A stretch of 39,558 bases of DNA from an uncultured Ruminococcus sp. (GTDB taxonomy: Bacteria > Bacillota > Clostridia > Oscillospirales > Ruminococcaceae): contig NZ_CAMKRR010000020.1 in NCBI RefSeq assembly GCF_946415235.1, positions 1 to 39,558 on the forward strand, written 5' to 3'. Below the pieces are notes generated by a model that saw nothing but the letters and a program-made list of their open reading frames with translations, searched no databases and was not told where the DNA came from. A program made the position numbers and the translations under genes. How positions within the stretch are numbered: the stretch's first letter is position 1; each line of letters starts with the position of its first letter. Below are positions 30,730 through 39,558 of this stretch, piece by piece.

Positions 30730-32811
30730 TTATTCTTCAGCTCCCACAGAAGAGATAACTTCTGTAAGAAGGTTTGCAGGAAGCTGCTCGTATCTTACGA
30801 AATCGAAGGTAAAACTTCCGAGACCTCTTGTGGTCTGACGGAGATACATAGCGAAATCGTGCATCTCACGCATAGGAACTTCAGCCTGTATTACAGTGTT
30901 ACCTGCGCCGACAGGCTCCATACCGAGCACTCTGCCTCTGCGCTTGTTGAGCTCGCCCATGATATCGCCTGTATTATCATCGGGAGCTGTTACCTTAAGC
31001 TCACCGATGGGCTCGAGCATTACAGGATCAGCCTGTCTGAGGCCTTCCTTGTAAGCTATGGAAGCAGCAGTCTTGAACGCCATTTCCGAAGAGTCAACAG
31101 GGTGGTAAGAGCCGTCAACTAGTATCGCCTTAAGTCCGACAACGGGACAGCCAGCGAGAACGCCCTTTCTTACGCTTTCCTCAAGTCCCTTCTGTACTGC
31201 GGGGAAGTAGTTCTTCGGAACAGCTCCTCCGAATATCTTCTCTTCAAATACAAGTGTATCGCTTACGCATGGCTCGAACTCTATCCATACGTCACCGAAC
31301 TGACCGTGACCGCCGGACTGCTTCTTGTGTCTGCCCTGTACCTTTACTTTCTTGCGGATAGTCTCCTTATATGCTATCTTGGGAACTGTAAGGTTAACGT
31401 CGACACCGAATTTGCTCTTGAGCTTTGCAGCTGCGACTTCGATATGCTGCTCGCCGAGACCGCTGAGTATCTGCTCCTTTGTAGTATCGTCCTGAACATA
31501 TGTCAGAGTAGGATCTTCCTCGATAAGGCGCTGGATACTTGTTGATATCTTTGCCTCATCGCCCTGAGCCTTAGCCTTTACAGCCATTGAATAGCATGGC
31601 TTCGGGAACTCCATACCGCCGAATTCGACTACCTTTGAAGGATCAGCCAGTGAATCTCCTGTATTTGCGCTTATCTTTGAAGCTACAACTATATCGCCTG
31701 CATAAGCGCAGGGAACTTCTGTCTGCTTCTTTCCGCAGAGTGAGTAAAGCTTGCCTATCTTCTCGCTTGAACCCGATGTTGAGTTCATAACTTCACTGTT
31801 TGAAGAAAGCTTGCCCGACATAACCCTGATGAATGACATCTTGCCTACGAAAGGATCAGCAACAGTCTTGAAGACAAATGCCGAGAGAGGTGCATTGACA
31901 TCGCATTTTACCTCTACAACATCCTTTGTGGGAGTGTACGCCTCGGCAGCATATACCTCATTAGGCGACGGGAGCAGAAGCTCTATCTCCTTGAGAAGCA
32001 TATCAATGCCTGCGAGATCAGCAGCAGAAGTACAAACCACAGGAGTGATGATACCTCTGTTCATACCGTCGTGGATACCGTCGATAAGCTCCTTCTGAGT
32101 AAATGCCTCGCCCTCGAAGAACTTTTCCATAAGCTCCTCGGAGGTCTCTGCAACAGCCTCTGAGACAGCTGCAACAAGTCCGTCAACACGGTACTCGAAC
32201 TTTTCGGATATCTCAGCTGTAGGCATTTCAGTCTCGATGGCGTTGCCCTTAGCGTCATATTTATAGCACTTCATCTCAATGAGATTTACGTATTCAACGA
32301 TAGCACCGTGGCTGACAACAGGAACAACAACAGGGCATACTGTAGGACCGAACACGGTCTTGAGCTCTGTGAGCACGTTGAAGAAGTTAGCGTCCTTATC
32401 GTCGATCTTTGTAACCACGAACATCTTGGACTTGCCCTGCTTAACAGCTTCCTCGTAAGCCTTTCTTGCGCCGACCTTAACGCCCGACTTTGCCGATACG
32501 GTAATCATTACGGTATCGGAAGCTCTAATACCCTCGATCATTTCCGCTGCAAAATCGAATAATCCCGGGGTATCAAGTATATTCACCTTGAAATCGTTAT
32601 ATTCAAATGAAGCAAGAGAAGTACCGATAGATATCTGTCTCTTGATCTCTTCAGGATCATAATCACAAACAGTTGTGCCGTCAGCAGTCTTGCCGAGACG
32701 ATCGGAAGCTCCTGCTTTGAAAAGTATTGCCTCAGCAAGAGAAGTTTTTCCCGAGCCGTTATGGCCAGCAAATGCTATGTTTTTTACCTTGTTTACATCA
32801 TATTCTTTCAT
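30730..32811 (-). CDS. Elongation factor G-like translational GTPase
   Basis: A 693-residue protein with EF-G domain order. The G domain has an unusual P-loop GHNGSGKTSL (canonical EF-G has AHIDAGKTT), DTPG in ILDTPGLFDF, and TKID where NKMD is usual. Domain II, III and IV follow (KVKVQGRHKKQSGGHGQFGDVWIEF; GLKAILVDGSYHPVDSSEMAF), then domain V (PVMLEPIGELKVTAPDDNTGDIMGELNKRRGRVLGM). This matches the EF-G-like paralogue family, distinct from true FusA. ATG at 32811 follows GAGGAGAAAC and a consensus promoter lies upstream; it is monocistronic. Function: ribosome-associated GTPase, exact role unsettled. The canonical fusA should be elsewhere. Confidence 0.9.
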   Translation of the reverse strand: MKEYDVNKVKNIAFAGHNGSGKTSLAEAILFKAGASDRLGKTADGTTVCDYDPEEIKRQISIGTSLASFEYNDFKVNILDTPGLFDFAAEMIEGIRASDTVMITVSAKSGVKVGARKAYEEAVKQGKSKMFVVTKIDDKDANFFNVLTELKTVFGPTVCPVVVPVVSHGAIVEYVNLIEMKCYKYDAKGNAIETEMPTAEISEKFEYRVDGLVAAVSEAVAETSEELMEKFFEGEAFTQKELIDGIHDGMNRGIITPVVCTSAADLAGIDMLLKEIELLLPSPNEVYAAEAYTPTKDVVEVKCDVNAPLSAFVFKTVADPFVGKMSFIRVMSGKLSSNSEVMNSTSGSSEKIGKLYSLCGKKQTEVPCAYAGDIVVASKISANTGDSLADPSKVVEFGGMEFPKPCYSMAVKAKAQGDEAKISTSIQRLIEEDPTLTYVQDDTTKEQILSGLGEQHIEVAAAKLKSKFGVDVNLTVPKIAYKETIRKKVKVQGRHKKQSGGHGQFGDVWIEFEPCVSDTLVFEEKIFGGAVPKNYFPAVQKGLEESVRKGVLAGCPVVGLKAILVDGSYHPVDSSEMAFKTAASIAYKEGLRQADPVMLEPIGELKVTAPDDNTGDIMGELNKRRGRVLGMEPVGAGNTVIQAEVPMREMHDFAMYLRQTTRGLGSFTFDFVRYEQLPANLLTEVISSVGAEE

Positions 32812-32866
32812 GACAAAGTTTCTCCTCTTAAATGGTATTTCCGTCTTATATCCACGGCATACAATT

Positions 32867-32895
32867 ATTATAATTCATTAATAAAAAAATTGCAA
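32867..32895 (-). promoter_or_regulatory. Promoter of the EF-G-like gene
   Basis: Minus strand TTGCAA (32890-32895), 17-bp spacer, TATAAT (32867-32872), about 50 nt before the ATG. Confidence 0.78.
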
Positions 32896-32919
32896 TACCA
32901 ACATAAAATTTTCTACATT

Positions 32920-34467
32920 TCATATTACGCGGCTAACAGTTTGTTGTGCATTATCAATAAAAACTTCTTCTCCGCATTTACTAAAAAGCTTTACTTTTCC
33001 TAATGCGGAGAACACAGCAAAATATGCTCCTCCCCATATTATACCGAAAAACAAAGCCTCGTGGATACTGTCCGTTCCTGTATTCGTTAATCTAAAAAAC
33101 AGTTCAACAGCCGACATTGTTCCAAATGCCAGTATTACGGGGAATACCATTGTTCCACAAAGTGCCGCTCGGGCTCCCGTCACCTTTATCACCTTTACGA
33201 ACCTCATACAGTTCCCAAATATATTGCTTGAGTAATAGGAAATAACAACTCCGAAAAAGCCGATGCGAGGTATAAGTATAAGCACAGCCGCAATGCGTAT
33301 TAAATATTCCATAAGGTAATTCGCCGATGAAAAGCTCTGGAGCCCAAGCCCCTTTATAAGAGCTTCAAGGACTATTTCCATATAGATAAACGGTATTACG
33401 GGAGCTATCATGGTTATGATCTGCCCCGCAAGCTCTCCGCCTCCGAGCTTCTCCCCTATCATACCGCCGAACCTCATGATAACAGCTGCCGAAAAAACGG
33501 AAAACATAAGAGTCCACGCTTTAAGCCGTTCCGTAAAGCATCTAATCCGCTGTCTGTTGCCAGCTGCGGCAGCTCTTGCTGCCTCACTTACTATTATCCC
33601 CGCCATTGAGCACAGAACTACCGACGGAAAGAACAGTGTCGGAATGACGATCGCTTCAAAGATGCCGAATTTGCTCAGTGCGTCTCCTGCAGAGTCTCCG
33701 TACTGCCGCAGACATATGGGTATCAGCGCGTCATTTGTGCTGCTCAGCACAGCTGTAAGTATCCCTCCACCCATTATTGGCAGAGAGTATGCGGTATATT
33801 CACGAAAGCTGAGAGAACATTTCCCGCTGAAGCTTCTGTGAGTTAAAATGTAAGATATCCCGAGATACAGCATTGAAACACAGTTGCCTGCGATTATTCC
33901 GCCGATCATGATGCCGCAGACCGCGTCCTCGCCAGCAACTCCCCTGAAAGTCGAAAAGGCGACGATAACGCCGCATCTTGCTGCAAATTCGATAATATCC
34001 CCCACAGCCGTCACAGCAGCTTTGCGGCAGGCATTGAAGTATCCCTTTATACAGGCAGAAACAGCTCCCGTAACAAGGGCGATCGGCATAAAGCGTATCG
34101 CCGCTGTCATATGAGCTCCGCTGAAAAATCTTAGACTGATACTGTCCGAAAAGGTCATTATAACAGCCGATACAGCCGCACTCAATACAAGACAAAGCTT
34201 TATGCCGTGAAGAAGTATACCATTTGGGTCACCGCCGGGCTTACCGAGCTCCTCGGAGATAAGGCGGCTCGTGCATATGAACGCATTTCCGTTGGAAAGT
34301 ATACCCGCAAGTCCGAGAAATGCCCCCATAAGGCTCAGTATCCCTATTGCAGATGTACCGAGCTGCTTTGTTATAAAAACATTCAGCAGCAGAGCTGCGG
34401 TATCGAGAAACAGCTGCATTGCCGTCAGCAGTGCAGTATCACGTACTATCTTACTTTTTATGAACAT
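32920..34467 (-). CDS. SpoVB-like MATE/MVF-superfamily flippase
   Basis: A 515-residue membrane protein with about fourteen helices. The opening IKSKIVRDTALLTAMQLFLD, FITKQLGTSAIGILSLM and ACIKGYFNACRKAAVTAVGDIIEFAARCGV segments follow SpoVB / polysaccharide biosynthesis (Wzx-type) proteins of Clostridia and Bacilli. SpoVB relatives move lipid-linked peptidoglycan or polysaccharide precursors across the membrane. ATG at 34467 follows TGGAGGAAGC, an excellent site. Together with the GatD/MurT genes about 1 kb upstream it adds to an envelope-building theme, although the XRE gene and its terminator lie between. It is not evidence for sporulation on its own. Confidence 0.85.
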   Translation of the reverse strand: MFIKSKIVRDTALLTAMQLFLDTAALLLNVFITKQLGTSAIGILSLMGAFLGLAGILSNGNAFICTSRLISEELGKPGGDPNGILLHGIKLCLVLSAAVSAVIMTFSDSISLRFFSGAHMTAAIRFMPIALVTGAVSACIKGYFNACRKAAVTAVGDIIEFAARCGVIVAFSTFRGVAGEDAVCGIMIGGIIAGNCVSMLYLGISYILTHRSFSGKCSLSFREYTAYSLPIMGGGILTAVLSSTNDALIPICLRQYGDSAGDALSKFGIFEAIVIPTLFFPSVVLCSMAGIIVSEAARAAAAGNRQRIRCFTERLKAWTLMFSVFSAAVIMRFGGMIGEKLGGGELAGQIITMIAPVIPFIYMEIVLEALIKGLGLQSFSSANYLMEYLIRIAAVLILIPRIGFFGVVISYYSSNIFGNCMRFVKVIKVTGARAALCGTMVFPVILAFGTMSAVELFFRLTNTGTDSIHEALFFGIIWGGAYFAVFSALGKVKLFSKCGEEVFIDNAQQTVSRVI

Positions 34468-34522
34468 AGCTTCCTCCAGGATTTACTGTTATATTCTATG
34501 GAGAAGCCGACATAAAAATGAC

Positions 34523-34549
34523 AAAACGGACAGCATAGCTGTCCGTTTT
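34523..34549 (-). terminator. Terminator of the XRE/zinc-ribbon gene
   Basis: AAAACGGACAGC-TAT-GCTGTCCGTTTT, perfect 12-bp stem, immediately after the stop at 34553. Confidence 0.85.
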
Positions 34550-34552
34550 TAC

Positions 34553-35317
34553 TTATTTTGTCCTTTTCTTGTAAAGCAGCAGTTCAGGCTCGGCGCCGTC
34601 CTTTCCGTAAGAGGATACCAGCAGGAAATCAGCGTTTGCAAGTATCCCGATACATCTCTCATCACTGATCTCAAACTGATTTCCGAGGTATGTAGCGTTA
34701 TCGTCAAGAAGCTTCACAGCGCAGCCGTTTGGCATTGGATAAGCGATGTTGACATAGGCTCCCACAAGAGCGTTAAGCTTTTCCACCTTCGGCATACCCT
34801 CGATCCCAAGAGCGTTGAACTCATCAATCAGCTGCTTCTTAAAGCGCTCAAACTCTCCGCCGTCCTGAAGCTCCTTGTGCTGCTTCCAGTAATCAAGCTT
34901 CGGGAGCATATCCTTCATGTATGAGCGGGCCTGTTTCTCGGAAAAGCCCTCTCCCGTCATATGCTTTACACAGACATCAATGAGATCATCCATATCATGA
35001 TATGTATAATTTCCGTCCGCATAACACCATTTGCAGTAGTCCTCGTTGAAAGAACCGTCCTTTTCCCTGCTGATAAGACTGTTGTCCAGCGGCATTCCGC
35101 AGCATTGGCATACAAGCTTTCTCGGCGAGCCCAGAAGCTCATTGATGGATACATCAAAAAGCTGTGATAAAAGCTTCAGGGTCTCCGTATTTGGTATAGT
35201 TTCGCCTGTTTCCCAGCGTGATACAGCCTGACGGGTCACAAAGACCTTTTCGGCAAGCTCTTCCTGTGACATTCCGCGTTTGTTTCTGAGTTCAAGTATT
35301 ACGTTTTTGGTTTCCAT
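34553..35317 (-). CDS. XRE family regulator with a zinc-ribbon and C-terminal domain
   Basis: A 254-residue protein. Residues 5-62 are an XRE helix-turn-helix (LRNKRGMSQEELAEKVFVTRQAVSRWETGETIP). Residues about 69-100 form a zinc ribbon with four Cys (CQCCGMPL and CKWCYADG), like the putative zinc-ribbon domain PF12674. A helical region (YMKDMLPKLDYWKQHKE) follows, and the last 90 residues are unassigned. ATG at 35317 follows GAGGTGATC. It is a single-gene unit with its own promoter and terminator. Family members may sense stress or metals; the target is unknown. Confidence 0.85.
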   Translation of the reverse strand: METKNVILELRNKRGMSQEELAEKVFVTRQAVSRWETGETIPNTETLKLLSQLFDVSINELLGSPRKLVCQCCGMPLDNSLISREKDGSFNEDYCKWCYADGNYTYHDMDDLIDVCVKHMTGEGFSEKQARSYMKDMLPKLDYWKQHKELQDGGEFERFKKQLIDEFNALGIEGMPKVEKLNALVGAYVNIAYPMPNGCAVKLLDDNATYLGNQFEISDERCIGILANADFLLVSSYGKDGAEPELLLYKKRTK

Positions 35318-35334
35318 AAGATCACCTCAACTAC

Positions 35335-35362
35335 ATTATACCACAGTCCTTGTGAAAAACAA
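35335..35362 (-). promoter_or_regulatory. Promoter of the XRE/zinc-ribbon gene
   Basis: Minus strand TTGTTT (35357-35362), 16-bp spacer, TATAAT (35335-35340), 18 nt before the ATG, leaving a very short leader. Confidence 0.62.
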
Positions 35363-35407
35363 GCAACTCTCTGTTGCCTTTTTTAGCCTTTAGCCGTTTG
35401 CTTGCAG

Positions 35408-35473
35408 GGAACGGCGCCCCCGCCGTTCCACGAAATACATTACGAACACATGGGACGGCGAGGCAGCCGTCCC
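35408..35473. repeat. Two GC-rich palindromes downstream of gatD
   Basis: GGAACGGCG-CCCC-CGCCGTTCC (35408-35429) and GGGACGGC-GAGGCA-GCCGTCCC (35452-35473) are two perfect hairpins in an otherwise AT-rich gap. They share the ACGGCG core and look like copies of a dispersed REP-type intergenic repeat. One may end gatD transcription. A CTACTTTCTACTCACTACTC-like pyrimidine run follows. Confidence 0.6.
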
Positions 35474-35503
35474 CTAAACTACTTTCTACTCACTACTCTC
35501 TAC

Positions 35504-36247
35504 TTACTTTTTCAGCAGTCTGTCAAGCATTACCTGTCTGCATTCCTTTTCGAGAGTGTCATCAAGAGGTTCAAGAGCAATATGATCCTTCTCTCCCCTG
35601 TTTATACAGTACTCTATCATGTAGTCCGATATCTCGGGATTTTTTGAAAGGCAGGGACCGTGAAGATAAGTCGCTATTACATTCTTTTCACAGTAGCCCT
35701 CCGTCTCGCTTTTTGAACAGTTTCCGTTTCCGTAAAGCACTCTTCCGAAAGGATTTTTTACACCCTGCGTCTGTCCGCCATGATTTTCAAAGCCCAGAAC
35801 CTTGACTTTTTTTCCTGTTATATCTGTTTCTATAACTATATTGCCGATACAGCGCTTTCTGCGGCTGTTGGGAGCTACCGTGAAATAGTCGAAAAGTCCG
35901 AGTCCCTTTATATCGTTCCCGTCAGCGTCGCGGTAGTACTTTCCCATAAGCTGATAGCCGCCGCATATAAGGAACAGGAACGTACCGTTTTTATACGCCT
36001 TGACTATGCCATCCCTGCATTTGAGAAGATCTGCGGAGATATGCTGCTGTTCAAGATCGGCTCCGCCGCCGATATATATGAGATCATAGGAGCTGAAATC
36101 AGGCATTTCGGAATCAATTGAGTACTTGTCGATCTGACAGTCTATGCCCCTCTTTTTGCAGCGGAAGGAAATGACCTCCATATTTCCGCTGTCGCCGTAA
36201 AGGTCAAGCATATCGGCATACATATGAAGAATTTTTATTGTTTTCAT
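35504..36247 (-). CDS. gatD: Lipid II isoglutaminyl synthase, glutamine amidotransferase subunit GatD
   Basis: A 247-residue class I (CobB/CobQ-like) glutaminase. The nucleophile is Cys95 in FLFLICGGYQLMG, the catalytic His is in VIATYLHGPCLSKNPE, and YDLIYIGGGADLEQQ precedes them. GatD releases ammonia from glutamine for MurT, which amidates the D-Glu of lipid II to D-isoglutamine on the cytoplasmic face. ATG at 36247 overlaps the MurT stop by 4 nt (ATGA), confirming a coupled pair. The length fits the family. Confidence 0.95.
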   Translation of the reverse strand: MKTIKILHMYADMLDLYGDSGNMEVISFRCKKRGIDCQIDKYSIDSEMPDFSSYDLIYIGGGADLEQQHISADLLKCRDGIVKAYKNGTFLFLICGGYQLMGKYYRDADGNDIKGLGLFDYFTVAPNSRRKRCIGNIVIETDITGKKVKVLGFENHGGQTQGVKNPFGRVLYGNGNCSKSETEGYCEKNVIATYLHGPCLSKNPEISDYMIEYCINRGEKDHIALEPLDDTLEKECRQVMLDRLLKK

Positions 36248-37581
36248 TGTTTACCTCCATGCTTTGATATATAGCGCCTAAGAGCGCTCCTTGTGGGCTG
36301 TACCGCGGTATAGTTGGCGATTATGAACTTTCGTCCCTCTGTGCTTGCCAGTTCCTCAACAGCCTTGTCAAGATCGGGACAAACTGCTATCTTTTCGGGA
36401 TCGTAGCCTGCCGTCTTTATACGTACAGCTATATCGTAAGCTCTTGTGCCCGAGGCAACAACTCTTGTTACCCGCTCGAAAATGCTGAAATTGATATCGT
36501 ATATCCATGAAACATCAAGTCCATCGGCAATATTGTCGTTCAATACGAAAAGAAGCTCCTTTTCACCCTGCATCTCGTTCATGACACGGAGAGTCATATT
36601 TGCTCCCACGGGATTTTTGGCAAGATTGAGAGTAGCCTTGCTCCTGCCCAGCATAAAGTTCTCCATACGGCCGTTTTTCACGGTATAGCTGCTGATAACC
36701 CCGTCAGTGATCTTCCGGTCGATATTATAAAGCTTTGCCGCAGCTGCCACAGCAGTCATATTATAGACGTTGTATATACTGTTGAGCTTTGGCGAATAGG
36801 TATGACCGTCCGCAGTGAACACAGGCTTTTCAAGATCGATATCCTTTGCGGTGATATACGGCTCATAATCGCCGAAGCCGCACTTTTTGCAGATGAATTT
36901 ACCTATGTGCGAATACTGGTAATACTCATACTCAAGAGGCTCGCCGCAGAAGGGACAGAAACGTCCCTCCGAGGCTTCAAATATCTTTTTAGTTGCAAAG
37001 GCATAGGGCTCTGCATGGAAATATTTTACATTCTTATTGTTAGGATTTGCTCTTCCGAGACGGGCTGTATTCGGGTCATCGCCGTTGAGTATAAGATTTC
37101 CCTCAAAGGTCTCGCAGAAGCCGTTTATCTTCTGTATGAGCGTTTCCATCTCGCCGTTTCTGTCAAGCTGGTCGCGGAAGAAGTTCAGCACCACAAGGGT
37201 ATCCAGCTTAAGCTGCGAATATACTACAGGTACGTGCGATTCATCGGTTTCGAGTATCAGCATATCAGCCTTGACTTTTCCCGACATATCACAGTATTTC
37301 AGCAGCATTGAGCATATGCCCGTATCGAGGTTGTTTCCCTCGCGGTTAATTATTATCTTTTTGCCGCTCCGCTCAAAAAGCTGTGCTATGCAGTTTGTAA
37401 CGGATGTCTTTCCGTTAGTTCCCGTAACAGCGATTATGGGACAGTCCACCTTAAACATTGAGACCGCCTTGTGCCTCGACAGATGCCACAGAACGATACC
37501 GGGAAGATTTCCCGCATTCCTGTGCATGAGCTTAAGAAGCTTTACAATAATTTTTCCTATGATTATCAAAAGTCGTTTCAA
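36244..37581 (-). CDS. murT: Lipid II isoglutaminyl synthase, Mur-ligase-like subunit MurT
   Basis: A 445-residue Mur-ligase-like ATPase. It shows AVTGTNGKTSVTNCIAQL (P-loop), ETDESHVP, and VVLNFFRDQLDRNGEM (metal- and nucleotide-binding region). A zinc ribbon (CPFCGEPLEYEYY and FICKKCGFGDY) is inserted, a hallmark of MurT over other Mur ligases. The C-terminal MurT-specific domain DUF1727 includes LNDNIADGLDVSWIYDI. The start is TTG at 37581 with GGAG 8 nt upstream. It lies 18 nt downstream of the helicase gene, so read-through is likely. It activates lipid II glutamate with ATP for amidation by GatD ammonia. Confidence 0.95.
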   Translation of the reverse strand: MKRLLIIIGKIIVKLLKLMHRNAGNLPGIVLWHLSRHKAVSMFKVDCPIIAVTGTNGKTSVTNCIAQLFERSGKKIIINREGNNLDTGICSMLLKYCDMSGKVKADMLILETDESHVPVVYSQLKLDTLVVLNFFRDQLDRNGEMETLIQKINGFCETFEGNLILNGDDPNTARLGRANPNNKNVKYFHAEPYAFATKKIFEASEGRFCPFCGEPLEYEYYQYSHIGKFICKKCGFGDYEPYITAKDIDLEKPVFTADGHTYSPKLNSIYNVYNMTAVAAAAKLYNIDRKITDGVISSYTVKNGRMENFMLGRSKATLNLAKNPVGANMTLRVMNEMQGEKELLFVLNDNIADGLDVSWIYDINFSIFERVTRVVASGTRAYDIAVRIKTAGYDPEKIAVCPDLDKAVEELASTEGRKFIIANYTAVQPTRSALRRYISKHGGKQ

Positions 37582-37599
37582 TTTTTTTCTCCGTAAAAA

Positions 37600-39558
37600 T
37601 CAATTTCCTGTGTAGGAAACTCTTCCGTCCTCGGAAAAGCCTACCCAGCCGCGGTTCTTAGCCGCCTTTATGCCAAGGGATACCGAGGTCTCCAGTGAAG
37701 GGGTTATCCTTGTGAAGCCAAAGAGATGAGCCACCTCACGAAGCAGGTCCTCACGAGCCATTGCCACCTGACGCGACATTATCTCCCTGATGCCCACTGC
37801 TATCTCCTCGGGTGCTACATCGTCGATATCGCGCTTTTCATCGTTCTTGTAGACAGTCCTGCACTTATCGTACTCCTCGGGTATCTGAGAACCGAGCCAT
37901 ACGTATTCGTTTTCGCCTGCTGTTGTCACCTTTGCCTCTGCCTTTTCAAAAGCAGCTTCAAACAGAGCTTTCATATTCGCACCGGGTCGTGATATACCCC
38001 AGCATGAGAATGTTTTTTTAGCAAGGCTCTTCTTGTTCATGGGAGCTTCTGCCGCAAGAATGTCATTTATGCACTTTGTTATCTTAGCGGAAGCTGCTTC
38101 ATTGAAGTTTTCGGAAGTTCCGAGAGCCTTTATCCTGAACGCCTTAAATTCGTCAAAGCTCTCCGCAAAGCTGCTAACTTCCTCTGTCTCGAATACGAGC
38201 TCCTGCTTTTTCTTCTCCTCAGACTTCGGGGCGTTATCAGGATTTCTGTAGCGTTCAACAGCTGCGTCTATCTCGGCTTTGATCTTTCCGAGTACCTTTT
38301 CCTTATTATCGAGCCAGTCGATTATATATACGCTCATGACGTTCCAGCCAAGTCCCCTGAGAACAGACGGCTGCGAAAGGCTTCTGTCGCTTGCCGTACC
38401 GTTATGGAAATATGCTTCGTTTCCGCAGCTGATACCCATGATATATGTATCGGGCTTATCGGGATTGACAACAGCAACATCTACCTTATAGTCGGAGCAG
38501 CCTACACTGCACTTGCAGTTATATCCGAGCTTTCCGAGCTCTTCCGCAACGACTGTCTCAAAGCCCTCGGAGATGTTTTTGGAGCCTGCCCTTACGGGAA
38601 GTGCACTCCTGCCCTTTGCAGCAAATTCAAGGAAGCCTTTGAGCCCCTCAACTCCGTCCGAGCGGGTACGTGAAAGGTCTATCATATCGGGAGTAATGAC
38701 AGAGAATACTATCATCTTACACTTTGAACGCGATATGGCAACATTAAGACGTCTCCAGCCGCCGTCGCGGTTAAGCGGACCGAAGTTCATGGATACCTTT
38801 CCGTCCTTGTCTGGACCGTATCCGATAGAGAACATGATAACATCACGCTCATCCCCCTGTACGTTTTCAAGGTTCTTGATGAGTATGGGCTCATACATCT
38901 CGTTTGCATATTCCTCAAGCTTAGGGTCGTCACGGTAAGCGTCCATGAGCATATCGTCGATAAGGTTCTGCTGAGGCAGACTGAACGTAACTACGCCGAT
39001 ACTCATCTTTCTCAGCTTTTCGTCCCTGAGTCTGCGGCATATCTCCTCAACGACCGCCTGTGCCTCCGCTTTGTTTGTTCGTGTGGAGCTCTTGTCGTAA
39101 TAGCCCTCAACGTGTACCCAGCTTACCTCCGATACCTGATCGTCAGGGGACGGGAAGGTATAAAGCTTGTTCTCGTAGTATTTCGAGTTGCTGTATGCGA
39201 TAAGGCTCTCATGACGCGAACGGTAGTGCCACAAAAGATGCTTCTGCGGCATTGAAAGTGCAAGACAGTCATCAAGCACGCTTTCGAGGTCTTCCTTTTC
39301 GTAGTTCTCTTCGTCAACCTGATTTGAAGCAAAGAAGCTCGTAGGCGGAAGCTGCTTCGGGTCACCGACAACTATTACGTTCTCGCCTCTTGCGATAGCT
39401 CCCACAGCCTCACAGGTGGGGAGCTGAGAAGCCTCGTCGAATATAACAAGGTCGAACTTCGGATAAGACGGATCTATATACTGAGCCACAGAGATCGGGC
39501 TCATGAGCATTACAGGACACATTCTGCGGAGCAGATTCGGTATGCTGTCAAAAAGCTT
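37600..39558 (-). CDS. Superfamily I helicase, DUF4011/DUF3320 type, C-terminal part (runs off the window)
   Basis: The frame is open to the window edge, so only the last 650 or so residues are seen. PVMLMSPISVAQYI leads to Walker B FDLVIFDEASQLP, VVGDPKQLPPTSFF, LLWHYRSRHESLI, ENVQGDERDVIMFSIGYG and RRLNVAISRSKCKMIVFS (motifs II to VI of AAA_11/AAA_12 helicases). A nuclease-like fold (VAEELGKLGYNCKCSVG, YKVDVAVVN, YIMGISCGNEAYF) comes next, and a DUF3320-like C-terminus. Full-length relatives are often above 1,500 residues with a DUF4011 N-terminus. Several such proteins are linked to phage defence, but that is not shown here. Its 3' end is 18 nt from murT. Confidence 0.9.
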   Translation of the reverse strand, partial: KLFDSIPNLLRRMCPVMLMSPISVAQYIDPSYPKFDLVIFDEASQLPTCEAVGAIARGENVIVVGDPKQLPPTSFFASNQVDEENYEKEDLESVLDDCLALSMPQKHLLWHYRSRHESLIAYSNSKYYENKLYTFPSPDDQVSEVSWVHVEGYYDKSSTRTNKAEAQAVVEEICRRLRDEKLRKMSIGVVTFSLPQQNLIDDMLMDAYRDDPKLEEYANEMYEPILIKNLENVQGDERDVIMFSIGYGPDKDGKVSMNFGPLNRDGGWRRLNVAISRSKCKMIVFSVITPDMIDLSRTRSDGVEGLKGFLEFAAKGRSALPVRAGSKNISEGFETVVAEELGKLGYNCKCSVGCSDYKVDVAVVNPDKPDTYIMGISCGNEAYFHNGTASDRSLSQPSVLRGLGWNVMSVYIIDWLDNKEKVLGKIKAEIDAAVERYRNPDNAPKSEEKKKQELVFETEEVSSFAESFDEFKAFRIKALGTSENFNEAASAKITKCINDILAAEAPMNKKSLAKKTFSCWGISRPGANMKALFEAAFEKAEAKVTTAGENEYVWLGSQIPEEYDKCRTVYKNDEKRDIDDVAPEEIAVGIREIMSRQVAMAREDLLREVAHLFGFTRITPSLETSVSLGIKAAKNRGWVGFSEDGRVSYTGN

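Overview
The window looks like chromosome of a cellulolytic Ruminococcus or a close relative (Oscillospiraceae, Clostridia). Supporting signs are two secreted serpins carrying type I dockerin modules (cellulosome-type proteins), a Spo0A homologue, a MurT/GatD pair, consensus TTGACA/TATAAT promoters, strong AGGAGG-type ribosome binding sites and moderate GC. The genus is inferred from content, not from a database match. Most genes are on the minus strand.

Layout. 1-3.8 kb: a GntR-family (YtrA-like) repressor, ABC ATPase, two permeases and a CPBP protease in one overlapping minus-strand operon; a consensus promoter overlaps a perfect inverted-repeat operator. 3.9-6.6 kb: a gene graveyard. It holds an element-end module with a tRNA-Ser 3'-end-like core, a 5'-truncated DUF1893 gene, the C-terminal half of a ProX/YbaK deacylase, an intact flavodoxin-like reductase, and an aldo/keto reductase pseudogene joined in frame to the tail of a DUF2075-type helicase. 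6.7-13.7 kb: an ECF sigma factor, a membrane-anchored partner and a dockerin-serpin in one run, then a second larger dockerin-serpin with its own likely promoter. 13.9-14.35 kb: a second copy of the element-end module abutting tRNA-Ser(GGA), then tRNA-Leu(GAG).

14.5-16.4 kb: a Spo0A homologue with an intact DNA-binding domain but a receiver lacking the phosphoacceptor Asp, then a stand-alone gene matching only the C-terminal part of the BREX methylase PglX. 16.6-22.1 kb: a tightly overlapping minus-strand operon (AraC regulator, GT-C-like membrane protein, SfsA, dGTPase, K+ channel), with a divergent MATE transporter at 22.3-23.6 kb. 23.8-25.8 kb: a second ECF sigma/membrane partner pair.

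26-30.6 kb: a metal-homeostasis block. A His-rich Zn/Cd-type P-type ATPase, behind an ArsR/SmtB-type palindrome, converges on two G3E/COG0523 GTPases, one very His-rich and one fused to a DUF1980-like domain. 30.7-39.6 kb: an EF-G-like GTPase, a SpoVB-like flippase, an XRE/zinc-ribbon regulator, GatD and MurT (lipid II amidation), and the 3' part of a large DUF4011/DUF3320-type helicase that runs off the window.

The most unusual items are the Spo0A homologue with a dead receiver, the orphan PglX C-terminal gene, and the paired element-end modules, one of which has cut into a DUF1893 gene at a tRNA-like sequence. None of the database or structure comparisons named below could be run here.
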